A stretch of 64,000 bases of DNA from NCBI GenBank assembly GCA_035621215.1, contig CP141729.1, forward strand, positions 1,820,944 to 1,884,943, in the 5' to 3' direction. The notes beneath the pieces are model-generated. The model did not search any database, was not told the origin of the DNA, and saw only the letters and a list, made by a program, of their open reading frames with translations. Shown in pieces: positions 43,504 through 52,509 of this stretch. How positions within the stretch are numbered: position 1 is the stretch's first letter; each line of letters starts with the position of its first letter. The translations under genes and the position numbers were made by a program. Source of the DNA: Oscillospiraceae bacterium MB08-C2-2 (GTDB lineage: Bacteria; Bacillota; Clostridia; Oscillospirales; Ruminococcaceae).

Positions 43504-44742
43504 TTGGTTAATATTGCAGTTTTAGGACACGGCGTCGTGGGCTCCGGCGTCATGGAGGTATTGGCCTCCAACGGAAAAAACATCGGTAAAAAGGCCGGGA
43601 AAAACATTGAGGTCAAAAAAATACTGGATCTCAGAGAATTCCCTGACCTGCCTTATGCCGATCGGTTCACCAAGAATTTTCAGGAGATCCTTTCGGATGA
43701 CAGCATCCACGTGGTGGTTGAGGTCATGGGCGGCGTCAATCCCGCTTATGAGTATGTGAGTGAAAGCCTGAAAAAAGGCAAAAGTGTCGTTACCTCCAAT
43801 AAGGAGCTGGTAGCAGCCAAAGGAGCCGAGCTGCTTAAAATCGCCAATGAGCACAACGTCAACTTCCTGTTTGAAGCCAGCGTAGGCGGTGGCATCCCCA
43901 TCATCAAGCCTCTGCACCTGTGCCTTGGCGCCAACGAAATCTTTGAGATTGCTGGTATCCTCAACGGCACCACCAACTTTATCCTCACGAAGATGATTCG
44001 GGAAAGCATGTCCTTTGCCGATGCTTTGGCTATGGCTCAAAAGCTGGGCTACGCCGAAGCCAACCCCGCCGCCGATGTGGAAGGCCACGATGCCTGCCGC
44101 AAGATCTGCATTCTGGCTTCCCTTTCCTTTGGCCGCCACATTTACCCCGAGAGTGTCCCCACAGAGGGCATCACCAAGATTACGCTGGAAGATGTAGCCT
44201 ATGCTGAGAGCTTTGGCCGGGTGATTAAGCTGATTGGCCACGCCAAAAAGCTGGAGGATTCCGATCAGGTTTCCATTATGGTCAGCCCCATGATGGTTTC
44301 CAAAAGCAGCCAGCTTTCCAGCGTGGATGACGTTTACAACGGCATTCTGGTGCGTGGCAGTGCCACCGGTGATGTGGTCTTTTACGGCAAGGGTGCCGGC
44401 AAGCTCCCCACTGCCTCCGCTGTGGTCAGCGATATCATCGACTGCATCCGTGCCGATGGCACCATCAAAAGCCTGCAATGGCAGGATTCCACCGAGAGCA
44501 GGGTAGCCGATTACAAACAGCAGCCGGTTCGGGCTTATGTCCGGTATTTGGGCGAAAAGGGTGCTGAACTGGCCGCTTCCCTCTTTGGTGAGGTTGAGTT
44601 TCTTTCCCGGGAGGGCCGCCCCATGGAGGAGGCTGCTTTCGTAACTCCGTTGCTTTCTGAAGAAAAGCTGGAAGAAAACCTTAACAATATGCGCCGGCAG
44701 GGTGTTGAAATTCTCGGCAAAATCCGGCTGCTGGAGGAATAG
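43504..44742 (+). CDS. hom: Homoserine dehydrogenase
   Basis: Hom reduces aspartate semialdehyde to homoserine. The protein of 412 residues has the Rossmann motif VLGHGVVGSGV, SNKELVAAKG, GTTNFILTKM and the substrate-site EANPAADVEGHDACRK segment, then a C-terminal ACT domain (VRAYVRYLG) for threonine feedback. I prefer the TTG at 43504 (AAGCGAGG 8 bp upstream) over the TTG at 43498, which is too close to that site. Confidence 0.96.
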   Translation: MVNIAVLGHGVVGSGVMEVLASNGKNIGKKAGKNIEVKKILDLREFPDLPYADRFTKNFQEILSDDSIHVVVEVMGGVNPAYEYVSESLKKGKSVVTSNKELVAAKGAELLKIANEHNVNFLFEASVGGGIPIIKPLHLCLGANEIFEIAGILNGTTNFILTKMIRESMSFADALAMAQKLGYAEANPAADVEGHDACRKICILASLSFGRHIYPESVPTEGITKITLEDVAYAESFGRVIKLIGHAKKLEDSDQVSIMVSPMMVSKSSQLSSVDDVYNGILVRGSATGDVVFYGKGAGKLPTASAVVSDIIDCIRADGTIKSLQWQDSTESRVADYKQQPVRAYVRYLGEKGAELAASLFGEVEFLSREGRPMEEAAFVTPLLSEEKLEENLNNMRRQGVEILGKIRLLEE

Positions 44743-44753
44743 GGGGCGGCTTT

Positions 44754-45665
44754 GTGATTAAGGTACGCATCCCGGCCACCAGTGCCAATTTAGGCGCCGG
44801 GTTTGACTGTTTGGGGCTGGCTTTGTCCCTTTACAATGAAATTGAGGTTGCAGAGGCACAGGGTCTGCATATAACCTCTAAGGATGATACTGAGATTCCC
44901 ACAGGGGAAGATAATCTGGTTTATCAGACCGTTCGGCACCTGTATGAGCTGTGCGGAAGGCCGTTTCCGGGGCTTTCCCTTTTGCAGACCAACCGTATTC
45001 CCCTTGCCCGGGGGCTGGGCAGCAGCTCGGCCTGCATTGCCGGAGGGCTTATTGGCGGCAATGCTCTGCTGGGCAACCCCTTCTCGCTGGATGAACTGAT
45101 CGTGATAGCGGCTCAGCTGGAAGGGCATCCCGATAATTCCACCCCTGCCTTGCTGGGAGGCCTGGTCACCGCTGTCATGGATGGGGAAAAGGTCTACTAT
45201 ACCCACCAGCGGCTGCCGAAGGATTTGGCTTTTGCCGCCATTATTCCGGATTTTGAGCTAAGAACCAGCTACGCCCGCAAAGCGCTCCCCGATGCTGTTT
45301 CCCATATGGATGCCCGGTTCAATGCAGGCAGAGCCGCTTTGATGGCTACCTCACTGGCCACCGGCCAATACCAGAATTTGGCGGCAGCCTGTCAGGATCG
45401 CCTTCACCAGCCCTATCGCATCGGGCTGATTGATCGAGGCAGCAAAACCTTGGAGCTGTGCCAAAGCAGCGGTGCCTTGGCTTCTTTTATCAGCGGCTCC
45501 GGTTCCACCCTTTTAGCCATTTTTGAGAAAGAAAATGCTGATTTTCCGACAAAAATTCGGGAAGGCCTAGCGGATTTAAGGATTTCTCATTGGGGACTGC
45601 ATATACTGGAGGGGGATAATAAAGGCGCTTGCCTGTTGGATGAAGCAGGCACTCCCTTGGCATAA
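44754..45665 (+). CDS. thrB: Homoserine kinase
   Basis: This 303-residue GHMP kinase phosphorylates homoserine for threonine synthesis. It has the N-terminal VRIPATSANLGAGFDCLGLAL, the ATP loop PLARGLGSSSACIAGG and the C-terminal SGSGSTLLAIF. It uses a GTG start 11 bp after hom, with GGGGCGG as ribosome site. A threonine synthase gene is not seen in the window. Confidence 0.96.
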   Translation: MIKVRIPATSANLGAGFDCLGLALSLYNEIEVAEAQGLHITSKDDTEIPTGEDNLVYQTVRHLYELCGRPFPGLSLLQTNRIPLARGLGSSSACIAGGLIGGNALLGNPFSLDELIVIAAQLEGHPDNSTPALLGGLVTAVMDGEKVYYTHQRLPKDLAFAAIIPDFELRTSYARKALPDAVSHMDARFNAGRAALMATSLATGQYQNLAAACQDRLHQPYRIGLIDRGSKTLELCQSSGALASFISGSGSTLLAIFEKENADFPTKIREGLADLRISHWGLHILEGDNKGACLLDEAGTPLA

Positions 45666-45773
45666 AGCAAAGCTGCAATTGCAAACGCCTATCCCGTTTT
45701 TGCCTTTGGCAAACGAAGATAGAGCCCACACGCAATGCTTTTGATACGAGAACAAAGATTTGGAGGCAGTTTC

Positions 45774-46979
45774 ATGGGACTCATTGTACAAAAATTTGGC
45801 GGCAGTTCAGTCGCAAATGCCCAGCGCATATTCAATGTGGCCAAAATTATTACCGATACATACGATCAGGGCAACAACGTGGTTGTAGTGGTTTCGGCTC
45901 AGGGCGATACCACCGATGACCTGATTGCTAAAGCAAAGGAAATCAACCCTTCCCCCAACCGCCGGGAAATGGATATGCTGTTGTGCTCCGGTGAGCAGAT
46001 CAGCATTTCTCTGCTGGCCATGGCTCTGGATAAAATGGGTTACCGTGCCAAATCTCTCACCGGATGGCAGGCCGGCTTTCTCACCGATTCCAACCACACC
46101 GTTGCCCGTATCCGCCGCATCAACAAGGAGCGGTTGGAAAACGAGCTGGCTAAAAACAACATTGTAATTGTGGCGGGCTTTCAGGGCCTTAACCGCTACG
46201 ACGACCTGACCACCTTGGGCCGGGGCGGCTCGGATACCAGTGCCGTTGCCATTGCCACTGCTCTACATGCCGATAAGTGCCAGATTTTTACCGATGTAGA
46301 CGGCGTTTATACCGCTGATCCCCGCGTTGTGCCCACCGCCAAAAAGCTTAAAGCCATCAGCTACGATGAAATGCTGGAGCTGGCCTCTCTGGGCGCTCAG
46401 GTGCTCAACAACCGGTCGGTGGAAATGGCCAAAAAATACAATGTCCAGCTGGAGGTTCTTTCCAGCCTTGATCCCAAGCCCGGAACCATAGTCAAGGAGG
46501 TTGTCAAAATGGAAAAACTGCTTATTAAAGGAATCGCCAAGGATGACAGCATTGCCCGTATTTCAATTATCGGTCTGGCCGATAAGCCGGGCATCGCTTT
46601 TAGAATTTTCTCTCTTCTGGCCAGTGCCAAAATCAACGTGGATATCATTCTTCAATCCGTGGGCCGGGATGGCACCAAGGATATTACCTTTACCGTTTCC
46701 AGCGGAGACAGCGAAGCCGCTTTGGCCGCTCTCAGAGAGCATCAGGAAAACATCAGCTTTTATGACCTTCAGGCGGATAACAGCGTAACCAAGGTTTCCA
46801 TTGTGGGCGCCGGTATGGAATCCCACCCCGGTGTTGCCGCCACTATGTTTGAGGCTCTTTCCGAAGCCAACATCAACATCCATATGATCTCCACCAGCGA
46901 AATCAAAATTTCGGTGCTTGTGGATAAGGAACACGGCAAAAAGGCAGTTCAAGCCATTCATGAGGCCTTTGCCATCTAA
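45774..46979 (+). CDS. lysC: Aspartate kinase
   Basis: Aspartokinase catalyses the first step to lysine, threonine and methionine. The start at 45774 gives the standard MGLIVQKFGGSSVANAQRI after GGAGG, 401 residues. RGGSDTSAVAIATAL and TDVDGVYTADPRVV are kinase signatures, and two C-terminal ACT domains (about residues 260-400) indicate feedback control. It is 108 bp after thrB and ends at a strong terminator. Confidence 0.96.
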   Translation: MGLIVQKFGGSSVANAQRIFNVAKIITDTYDQGNNVVVVVSAQGDTTDDLIAKAKEINPSPNRREMDMLLCSGEQISISLLAMALDKMGYRAKSLTGWQAGFLTDSNHTVARIRRINKERLENELAKNNIVIVAGFQGLNRYDDLTTLGRGGSDTSAVAIATALHADKCQIFTDVDGVYTADPRVVPTAKKLKAISYDEMLELASLGAQVLNNRSVEMAKKYNVQLEVLSSLDPKPGTIVKEVVKMEKLLIKGIAKDDSIARISIIGLADKPGIAFRIFSLLASAKINVDIILQSVGRDGTKDITFTVSSGDSEAALAALREHQENISFYDLQADNSVTKVSIVGAGMESHPGVAATMFEALSEANINIHMISTSEIKISVLVDKEHGKKAVQAIHEAFAI

Positions 46980-47019
46980 GCATCCATATAATCTTTAATG
47001 GGATATGAGCATAACCAAT

Positions 47020-47069
47020 AAAACAGCGGGGGACAAATGCGGCTTTGCCTTTTTGTCCCCCGCTGTTTT
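47020..47069. terminator. Strong bidirectional terminator between lysC and the PrpR-like gene
   Basis: AAACAGCGGGGGACAAA pairs with its 17-base complement around a short inner GGC/GCC stem. A-rich and T-rich flanks on both sides suit both converging transcripts. Confidence 0.93.
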
Positions 47070-47088
47070 ATTGTGCATTCTACTATAG

Positions 47089-48876
47089 TTATTTTTCCCG
47101 CAGCAGTCTCCAAAGAGTTGTACGGCTGATCCCCAATTGCTTGGCTGCCAGCGTTTGGTTACCGCCGATATCCTCCAAAACCCGCAAGGCAATATCCTGC
47201 GTAATTTCATCCAGAGTACGGGTTAAATCCAAAGGACGAGTTGCATTTTCAGAATAATGGGAGAATGCCGCCGTGTTTTTCTCTTCCCCCAGAAGGCTTG
47301 CCACTTTTTTGGCGGTGATAACCTGATTTTCTGCCAAAACGGCAAGTTCCTTAATGACACGCTTAAACTGGGCATAGTTATAGGGCCAATGATAATGCTG
47401 CAGCAGACGCACGCCTTCCGGCTCAATGGAAAGCACCGGCATTGCCATATTCACATTCATATGATTGAGTGAAAGACCAATAAAGCCTGGAATGCGCTTC
47501 GCCTGCTGCCGCAGGGCAGGCAGCTGCAACACAGTGCAGCCAAGGGTGTTGACAAACCGCAGCCCTACCTCGGATATAACATTCTCTCGCTGTGAAAGGC
47601 AGGAAAAAACAGTGCGGTTTCGCTGGTGAACATCCATTTCTTCCAAAACAGCCAACAGCTGCCTTTGTTGTTCCGGTAAAAGAGCATCGATGTTGCTGAA
47701 ATATATGGTGCTGTTGGTATCGGCGAAAGGAGAGTTGTGATTCTCAAACAAGAATTCCCAACTTTTTTTATTTAGAAGGCTGCAATTGATCTGCACCATA
47801 GGATTGTTTTTCAGGCTGCTGCGGGTATATAAAATGCTGGCAACCTGATCTTTCCCGGTGCCATCCTCGCCACAGAGCATCACAGGCAAAACAGACTGAT
47901 TCAGGGTGATGAGCTCCTTTTCTAAATCAGCCAGCACACCGGTAATATTCAAAAAGCTTTCGTAAAAAAAGGTTTCGCTTTCTTGCCTGGTAAAAAAGCG
48001 GATTCCCTGCTGATTAGGGGCAAGGGATGCTTTCCGCTCAAAAAAGAAAAACACCGTGTATGCCCGACTGCCTGAATTCATGCATTCCGCCCGAATGGAG
48101 TAGGTCATCCCATTCAGGTTTTTGATCATACGCCGCTGGCCTTCCTTTTGGGTTTCCGCAATTTCATGGTAAAGAATATCCAACAGCTCCGGCTCCAAAT
48201 CACTTTGAGAAGAAAAGAAAAGCTCTCCATTGGTGTGAAAAATCACAGTTTGGCCCATTTGTCTGCGCACAATCTCCCGCAGAAAGCTGTTTTCCTCTCG
48301 CAGGTAACTCTGATTAGCAAAAAGTTGAACAATGTGGTTGAGCGCTTGGCGGATGCTGTCAATCCCCGAGGAAATCAGAAAGGCATTGAGCCCCAGCTTT
48401 TTGGCAACATTGGAAGCAATAACATCGCACAAAACCATCTGGTAGCCTTTTCTTTTAACCTCCTGCAAGGAGGCCTCTACCTCATTTTCCTGCTCCACTG
48501 TTACAATATGTATCTCGTAGTTCAGCAGTGTGCACAGGCGTTTGGCATTTTCAGTAATATTGGAGAACGCAACCATTGCCACAGGCCCGGGCAGGCCATC
48601 GGTCATTTTAAGCGCACAGAGAATGTCATAGGATGAAACAGTAACCTCTACAACCGGCAGAGATATGCGGCTTTGCAGCAGGCGAGCTGTTCCTCCTCGG
48701 GATACAACAACATCATATTCAGAGTGGAAATTGCGCTGGGCAATCTCAACCCCCTCCTGCAGGTTGCCTACAAAGAATGAAAAATCGATCTCAGGATATT
48801 CCTCTGATAATAAGGAGAAGTGGGCTTTCATACCCTCGTAGGGCGCAATTCCCAATACTTTTATTCTATTTTTCAT
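47089..48876 (-). CDS. PrpR-like transcription regulator with degenerate AAA+ domain
   Basis: The 595-residue protein (ATG at 48876, AGGGG 5 bp upstream) has a PrpR N-terminal sensor domain (about 1-190, with VVVSRGGTARLLQ and VVEVTVSSYDIL), a middle PAS-like region, an AAA+ domain and a Fis-type helix-turn-helix (562-592, NQTLAAKQLGISRTTLWRLL). Walker A GEDGTGKD (336-343) is recognisable, but the GAFTGA loop that contacts sigma-54 is missing (sequence there is ENHNSPFADTNST), and the Walker B acidic pair is replaced by YFSNID. It therefore probably does not activate sigma-54 RNA polymerase. Divergent from the catabolic operon it likely controls. Confidence 0.85.
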   Translation of the reverse strand: MKNRIKVLGIAPYEGMKAHFSLLSEEYPEIDFSFFVGNLQEGVEIAQRNFHSEYDVVVSRGGTARLLQSRISLPVVEVTVSSYDILCALKMTDGLPGPVAMVAFSNITENAKRLCTLLNYEIHIVTVEQENEVEASLQEVKRKGYQMVLCDVIASNVAKKLGLNAFLISSGIDSIRQALNHIVQLFANQSYLREENSFLREIVRRQMGQTVIFHTNGELFFSSQSDLEPELLDILYHEIAETQKEGQRRMIKNLNGMTYSIRAECMNSGSRAYTVFFFFERKASLAPNQQGIRFFTRQESETFFYESFLNITGVLADLEKELITLNQSVLPVMLCGEDGTGKDQVASILYTRSSLKNNPMVQINCSLLNKKSWEFLFENHNSPFADTNSTIYFSNIDALLPEQQRQLLAVLEEMDVHQRNRTVFSCLSQRENVISEVGLRFVNTLGCTVLQLPALRQQAKRIPGFIGLSLNHMNVNMAMPVLSIEPEGVRLLQHYHWPYNYAQFKRVIKELAVLAENQVITAKKVASLLGEEKNTAAFSHYSENATRPLDLTRTLDEITQDIALRVLEDIGGNQTLAAKQLGISRTTLWRLLREK

Positions 48877-48965
48877 GGGATCCCCTTCCATATTGCCCAA
48901 TTTTTAAACACATTATAACATTTATACGAAAAATCGTCAAATATTTTTACGACAGTTTCTTTTAT

Positions 48966-49029
48966 GAACACTAAAGACAACTTTGTAGTGTTGCATACTT
49001 TATGAACCTTTAGTAAACTAAGTAATGCA
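48966..49029. promoter_or_regulatory. Inverted repeats in the divergent region, possible regulator sites
   Basis: ACACTA and TAGTGT lie symmetrically around 11 bp (near 48968-48990), and TTGCAT (near 48992) is repeated as ATGCAA near 49024-49029. They lie between the PrpR-like gene and the promoter of the kinase gene, a fitting place for activator binding. No -24/-12 sigma-54 promoter is present. Confidence 0.4.
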
Positions 49030-49058
49030 AGGATTTAACTTCAAAAACGATTGTTTTT

Positions 49059-49086
49059 TTGCAGTCCCAGCCGTTTGCAGTACAAT
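49059..49086 (+). promoter_or_regulatory. SigA-type promoter of the catabolic operon
   Basis: TTGCAG (49059-49064) and TACAAT (49081-49086) with a 16-bp spacer stand 54 bp before the kinase start codon. Confidence 0.65.
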
Positions 49087-49139
49087 TTCGGGGCTTGATC
49101 GTTTCATATTTAAACTATCTGCGAACTGGAGACTACGGA

Positions 49140-50405
49140 ATGATTAAACTGCTCATTATTGCGGATGACTTTACCGGTGCGTTGGATACCGGCATCCAAT
49201 TTGTTAAGCATGGTGTAAAAACCAAAGTATTGGCCACCCCCACCTATAGCATCCCAAATGAGAAGCAACAGGATACTCAGGTGTTTGTTATAAATGCAGA
49301 AACGCGGCATTTAAAGGCTGACCAAGCATATGATGTTGTTTTCAGAGTGGTGCAAGCCGCCCACCAGGCCGGCATACCACACATTTATATCAAAACAGAT
49401 TCCGCTCTCCGGGGCAATGTGGGCAGCTCACTGGCAGCGGCAATGGCCGGTGCACAAGCTGAACAAATTATCTTTGTGCCTGCTTTTCCGCAAATTGGCC
49501 GATGCACGCGGGATGGTGTCCACTATATCAATGACATTCCGGTTCATCAAAGCGTTTTTGGGCAAGATTTATTTGAGCCGGTAACCTGCTCGGATGTGCG
49601 GGAAATCATTGCACTGCAAAGCCCGGTTCCTGTGGTTCTTCATCCAGAGAACCAACCGGTTAACCCTCACGCACAGCCGGGCATACAGCTTTATGATGCT
49701 TGCAGCGAAGCCAGAATGCAGGAAATCGGTGATGGTCTTGATGAAAAGCAGTTGCATCTTTCGGCCGGATGTGCGGGTTTTGCCGCTATCTTGCTGGGGT
49801 TATTCGGCTTGGAGGGTGCGAAACAGCCGCTTCCGGAGCTGAATCCGGTGCTTATGGTGGTGTGCGGCAGCATCAATCCGATCACCACAAAGCAATTGGA
49901 ATATGCCGCTGAACAAGGCTTTCATCGATTGACACTAACCGCAGCGCAAAAATTCACTTCCCGTTGGGGAGAAAGCGCGGAATGTGCCCAGCTGCTTCAA
50001 AACTTTTATCCCGGAAAAAACCGCCTGATACTGGATATTAACGGTCCGCTGGAAACCCACAGTGTGGAAACCGCAGCCTTTGTAAAGGATCTGGATGTTG
50101 AGCAGGTTCGTGTTATGGTGGCCACCAATCTGGGCAGCCTTGTAAAACAGCTGCTGGATCAGGGATTTGATGGCACTTTAATGCTGACAGGCGGCGATAC
50201 TTTGTTGGGAGCCACCAAAGCGCTGGGTGTACAGGAACTTAGCCCCATTGGAGAAATCTATCAGGGGGTCATCCTTTCCAGCTTTACATACAAAGAGCAG
50301 ACCTTTCACCTCATATCAAAATCGGGAGGCTTTGGGGAAAAGGATATTTTACCCAAGCTGGCAGCTTTTGTTGCCGGAACCTCTCAAAGGCAACAAGGAG
50401 AATGA
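49140..50405 (+). CDS. Four-carbon acid sugar kinase family protein (DUF1537)
   Basis: Members of this family phosphorylate C4 aldonates such as threonate and erythronate at O-4. The 421-residue protein starts at 49140 with LLIIADDFTGALDTGIQF, the family opening, followed by KTDSALRGNVGSSLAAAM and the C-terminal nucleotide domain with LMLTGGDTLLGATKALG and SKSGGFGEKDIL. First gene of the catabolic operon. Together with the PdxA2-type dehydrogenase downstream it forms the known kinase-dehydrogenase pair; the exact acid is unknown. Confidence 0.9.
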   Translation: MIKLLIIADDFTGALDTGIQFVKHGVKTKVLATPTYSIPNEKQQDTQVFVINAETRHLKADQAYDVVFRVVQAAHQAGIPHIYIKTDSALRGNVGSSLAAAMAGAQAEQIIFVPAFPQIGRCTRDGVHYINDIPVHQSVFGQDLFEPVTCSDVREIIALQSPVPVVLHPENQPVNPHAQPGIQLYDACSEARMQEIGDGLDEKQLHLSAGCAGFAAILLGLFGLEGAKQPLPELNPVLMVVCGSINPITTKQLEYAAEQGFHRLTLTAAQKFTSRWGESAECAQLLQNFYPGKNRLILDINGPLETHSVETAAFVKDLDVEQVRVMVATNLGSLVKQLLDQGFDGTLMLTGGDTLLGATKALGVQELSPIGEIYQGVILSSFTYKEQTFHLISKSGGFGEKDILPKLAAFVAGTSQRQQGE

Positions 50406-50406
50406 A

Positions 50407-51561
50407 ATGAACAACTATCAGTTGAAAATGCCACCTGTTGTTTTTGCCGGAACCGGCGCCTTGGTTCACATTGGCAGCATTGTGGCAGAAAATAAGGCGC
50501 AGCGAGTGGCTGTATTTACCGATAAAGGCATTGCAGGAGCCGGTATTTTAGATTTGGCGCTGGCCCCTCTTCGTGCCAGCGGTATAGGCTACAAGGTGTT
50601 TGATGATTTGGCCCCGGAGCCTACCTACCAACAGGCACAGGCGCTAATTGATCAAAGCAGAGCCTACCAAGCCGATTTTATTATGGCAGTGGGCGGCGGC
50701 AGCGTTATGGATACCGCCAAGCTTGCCAGCCTGATGCTGACAGATGAATATACTGTAAAAGATCTGCTGGATAATCCCGCACAGGCCAAAAAACAGTGCA
50801 AGACTCTTATGGTTCCCACCACAGCAGGCACCGGAGCTGAAGCAACCCCCAACGCTATTGTAGCTGTTCCCGAAAAAGAGCTAAAGGTAGGCATTGTAAA
50901 TCCCATTATGATTGCGGATTATGTTATTCTGGATGCTGCCATGATTAAAAAGCTGCCCCGCAAAATTGCATCAGCTACCGGCATCGATGCACTGGCTCAT
51001 GCCATCGAATGTTTTACAAGCAACAAGGCCACTCCTTTCAGTAACATGTTTGCCTTGCAGGCTCTGGAAATTATCTTCCGCAACATTGAAGCAGCTTGCG
51101 ATGAACCGGACAATATGGATGCCAAAAACGCCATGCTGCTGGCCAGTTTTTATGCCGGTGTGGCTATCACTGCTTCCGGCACCACCGCTGTGCACGCTCT
51201 CAGCTATCCCTTGGGAGGCAAATATCACATTGCTCACGGTGTTTCCAACGCTATCCTGCTGGCACCGGTTATGCGCTTTAATCAGCCTGTGTGCAAGGAG
51301 CTTTTTGCCGCTGCTTATGACCGCTGCTTCCAAAATCACGCTCTCTCCACAGAAGAGAAAAGTGATTTTCTGATTACCCGCATGGAAGAAATCATCAAGC
51401 ACTTGGAGATTCCCACAAGCCTTAAGGAATTCGGAGTGCCATCCGAGGATCTGGAAACTCTAGTGGAGGCAGGCATGCAGGTGACCCGGCTTCTGCAAAA
51501 CAATATGCGCACAGTCACCGCCGATGATGCACGAAAAATCTACTTACAAATAATCGGTTGA
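50407..51561 (+). CDS. Iron-containing alcohol dehydrogenase
   Basis: The 384-residue protein is a group III metal-dependent dehydrogenase. NAD-binding GGGSVMDTAK, the conserved TTAGTGAEATPNAIV, and the metal-ligand region DALAHAIECFTS with HALSYPLGGKYHIAHGVSNA are all intact. It starts one base after the kinase stop, so translation is coupled. In this operon it may oxidise a hydroxy acid or convert an aldehyde released by the DapA-family lyase. Confidence 0.92.
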   Translation: MNNYQLKMPPVVFAGTGALVHIGSIVAENKAQRVAVFTDKGIAGAGILDLALAPLRASGIGYKVFDDLAPEPTYQQAQALIDQSRAYQADFIMAVGGGSVMDTAKLASLMLTDEYTVKDLLDNPAQAKKQCKTLMVPTTAGTGAEATPNAIVAVPEKELKVGIVNPIMIADYVILDAAMIKKLPRKIASATGIDALAHAIECFTSNKATPFSNMFALQALEIIFRNIEAACDEPDNMDAKNAMLLASFYAGVAITASGTTAVHALSYPLGGKYHIAHGVSNAILLAPVMRFNQPVCKELFAAAYDRCFQNHALSTEEKSDFLITRMEEIIKHLEIPTSLKEFGVPSEDLETLVEAGMQVTRLLQNNMRTVTADDARKIYLQIIG

Positions 51562-51581
51562 GCAAATACAGGAGGCAAAAC

Positions 51582-52487
51582 ATGAAAAAAATCAATATGT
51601 CGGGTGTGATCCCAGCACTGATTACACCGATGCACGAGGATGAATCGGTGAATACCACAGAGCTGTGCAATCAGGTAGATCGTATGATTGAAGGCGGTGT
51701 GCACGCCATCTTTTGTCTTGGAACCAACGGCGAGGCCTATATCCTTTCCCAAGAGGATAAAATACTGGTGATGGAAACTGTCATACGCCATACAAACGGC
51801 AGAGTACCGGTTTATGTAGGCACCGGCTGTATCAGCACCAAGGAAACGGTAGAGCTGAGCCGCCGCGCCATGGATGCAGGGGCAGATATTTTGTCTCTCA
51901 TCACCCCCAGCTTTGCCAGCGCCAGCCCCCAGGAGATTTATTCCCACTATGCCGCTGTCGCAAAGGCCGTGGACATTCCCCTGGTGCTGTATAACATTCC
52001 GGCTCGCACCGGTAATACCCTCTCCCCCCAGCTCATGGGGCGCCTGGCCGGGGAATTTGAGAATATTGTGGGCGTTAAGGATTCCAGCGGAAATTTTGAC
52101 AATATGCTGCAATATATAGAAGCCCGCCCCGCCAATAAAGATTTCAGTGTGCTTTCCGGCAACGACAGCCTGATTCTGTGGAATCTTTATGCTGGTGGAA
52201 ACGGTGGTATTGCCGGTTGTGCCAATATTTATCCCCACACCTTATCCTCCATTTACAACTGCTTTATAAACGGAGATCTGGCACAGGCAAGAGTTTATCA
52301 GGACAGTATTCGTTCCTTGCGGAACTGCTTTAAATATGGCAACCCCAACACAGTGGTGAAAACAGCCGTGGCCTTGCTGGGACATCCGGTAGGAAAATGC
52401 CGCGCTCCCTTTAACCAGCTTTCGGAAGAAGGCATTCAGGCATTGCAGAAGGTGCTGGATGAAAACCGTGAAAAGGGAATGTGTTAA
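51582..52487 (+). CDS. DapA-family pyruvate-dependent lyase (dihydrodipicolinate synthase / N-acetylneuraminate lyase superfamily)
   Basis: The 301-residue protein (ATG at 51582 after GGAGG) is a Schiff-base class I aldolase. Tyr137 in LYNIPARTGN and the catalytic Lys166 in VGVKDSSG are present; the substrate loop reads CLGTNGEAY where true DapA usually has GTTGE. The aspartate-family genes lie in another operon, so a lysine-pathway role is unlikely. A lyase that cuts a 2-keto-3-deoxy sugar acid into pyruvate and an aldehyde fits the neighbours better. Confidence 0.9.
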   Translation: MKKINMSGVIPALITPMHEDESVNTTELCNQVDRMIEGGVHAIFCLGTNGEAYILSQEDKILVMETVIRHTNGRVPVYVGTGCISTKETVELSRRAMDAGADILSLITPSFASASPQEIYSHYAAVAKAVDIPLVLYNIPARTGNTLSPQLMGRLAGEFENIVGVKDSSGNFDNMLQYIEARPANKDFSVLSGNDSLILWNLYAGGNGGIAGCANIYPHTLSSIYNCFINGDLAQARVYQDSIRSLRNCFKYGNPNTVVKTAVALLGHPVGKCRAPFNQLSEEGIQALQKVLDENREKGMC

Positions 52488-52509
52488 TCTCTCGCACAAG
52501 GAGGAAAGC

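Noticed and set aside
48877-49139. Sigma-54 (-24/-12) promoter for the catabolic operon
   Set aside because: No TGGCAC-N5-TTGC-like pair was found; a SigA-like pair fits, and the regulator lacks GAFTGA.
51582-52487. Annotating the DapA-family gene as lysine-pathway dapA
   Set aside because: It lies in a sugar-acid operon apart from lysC and hom and has an altered substrate loop.
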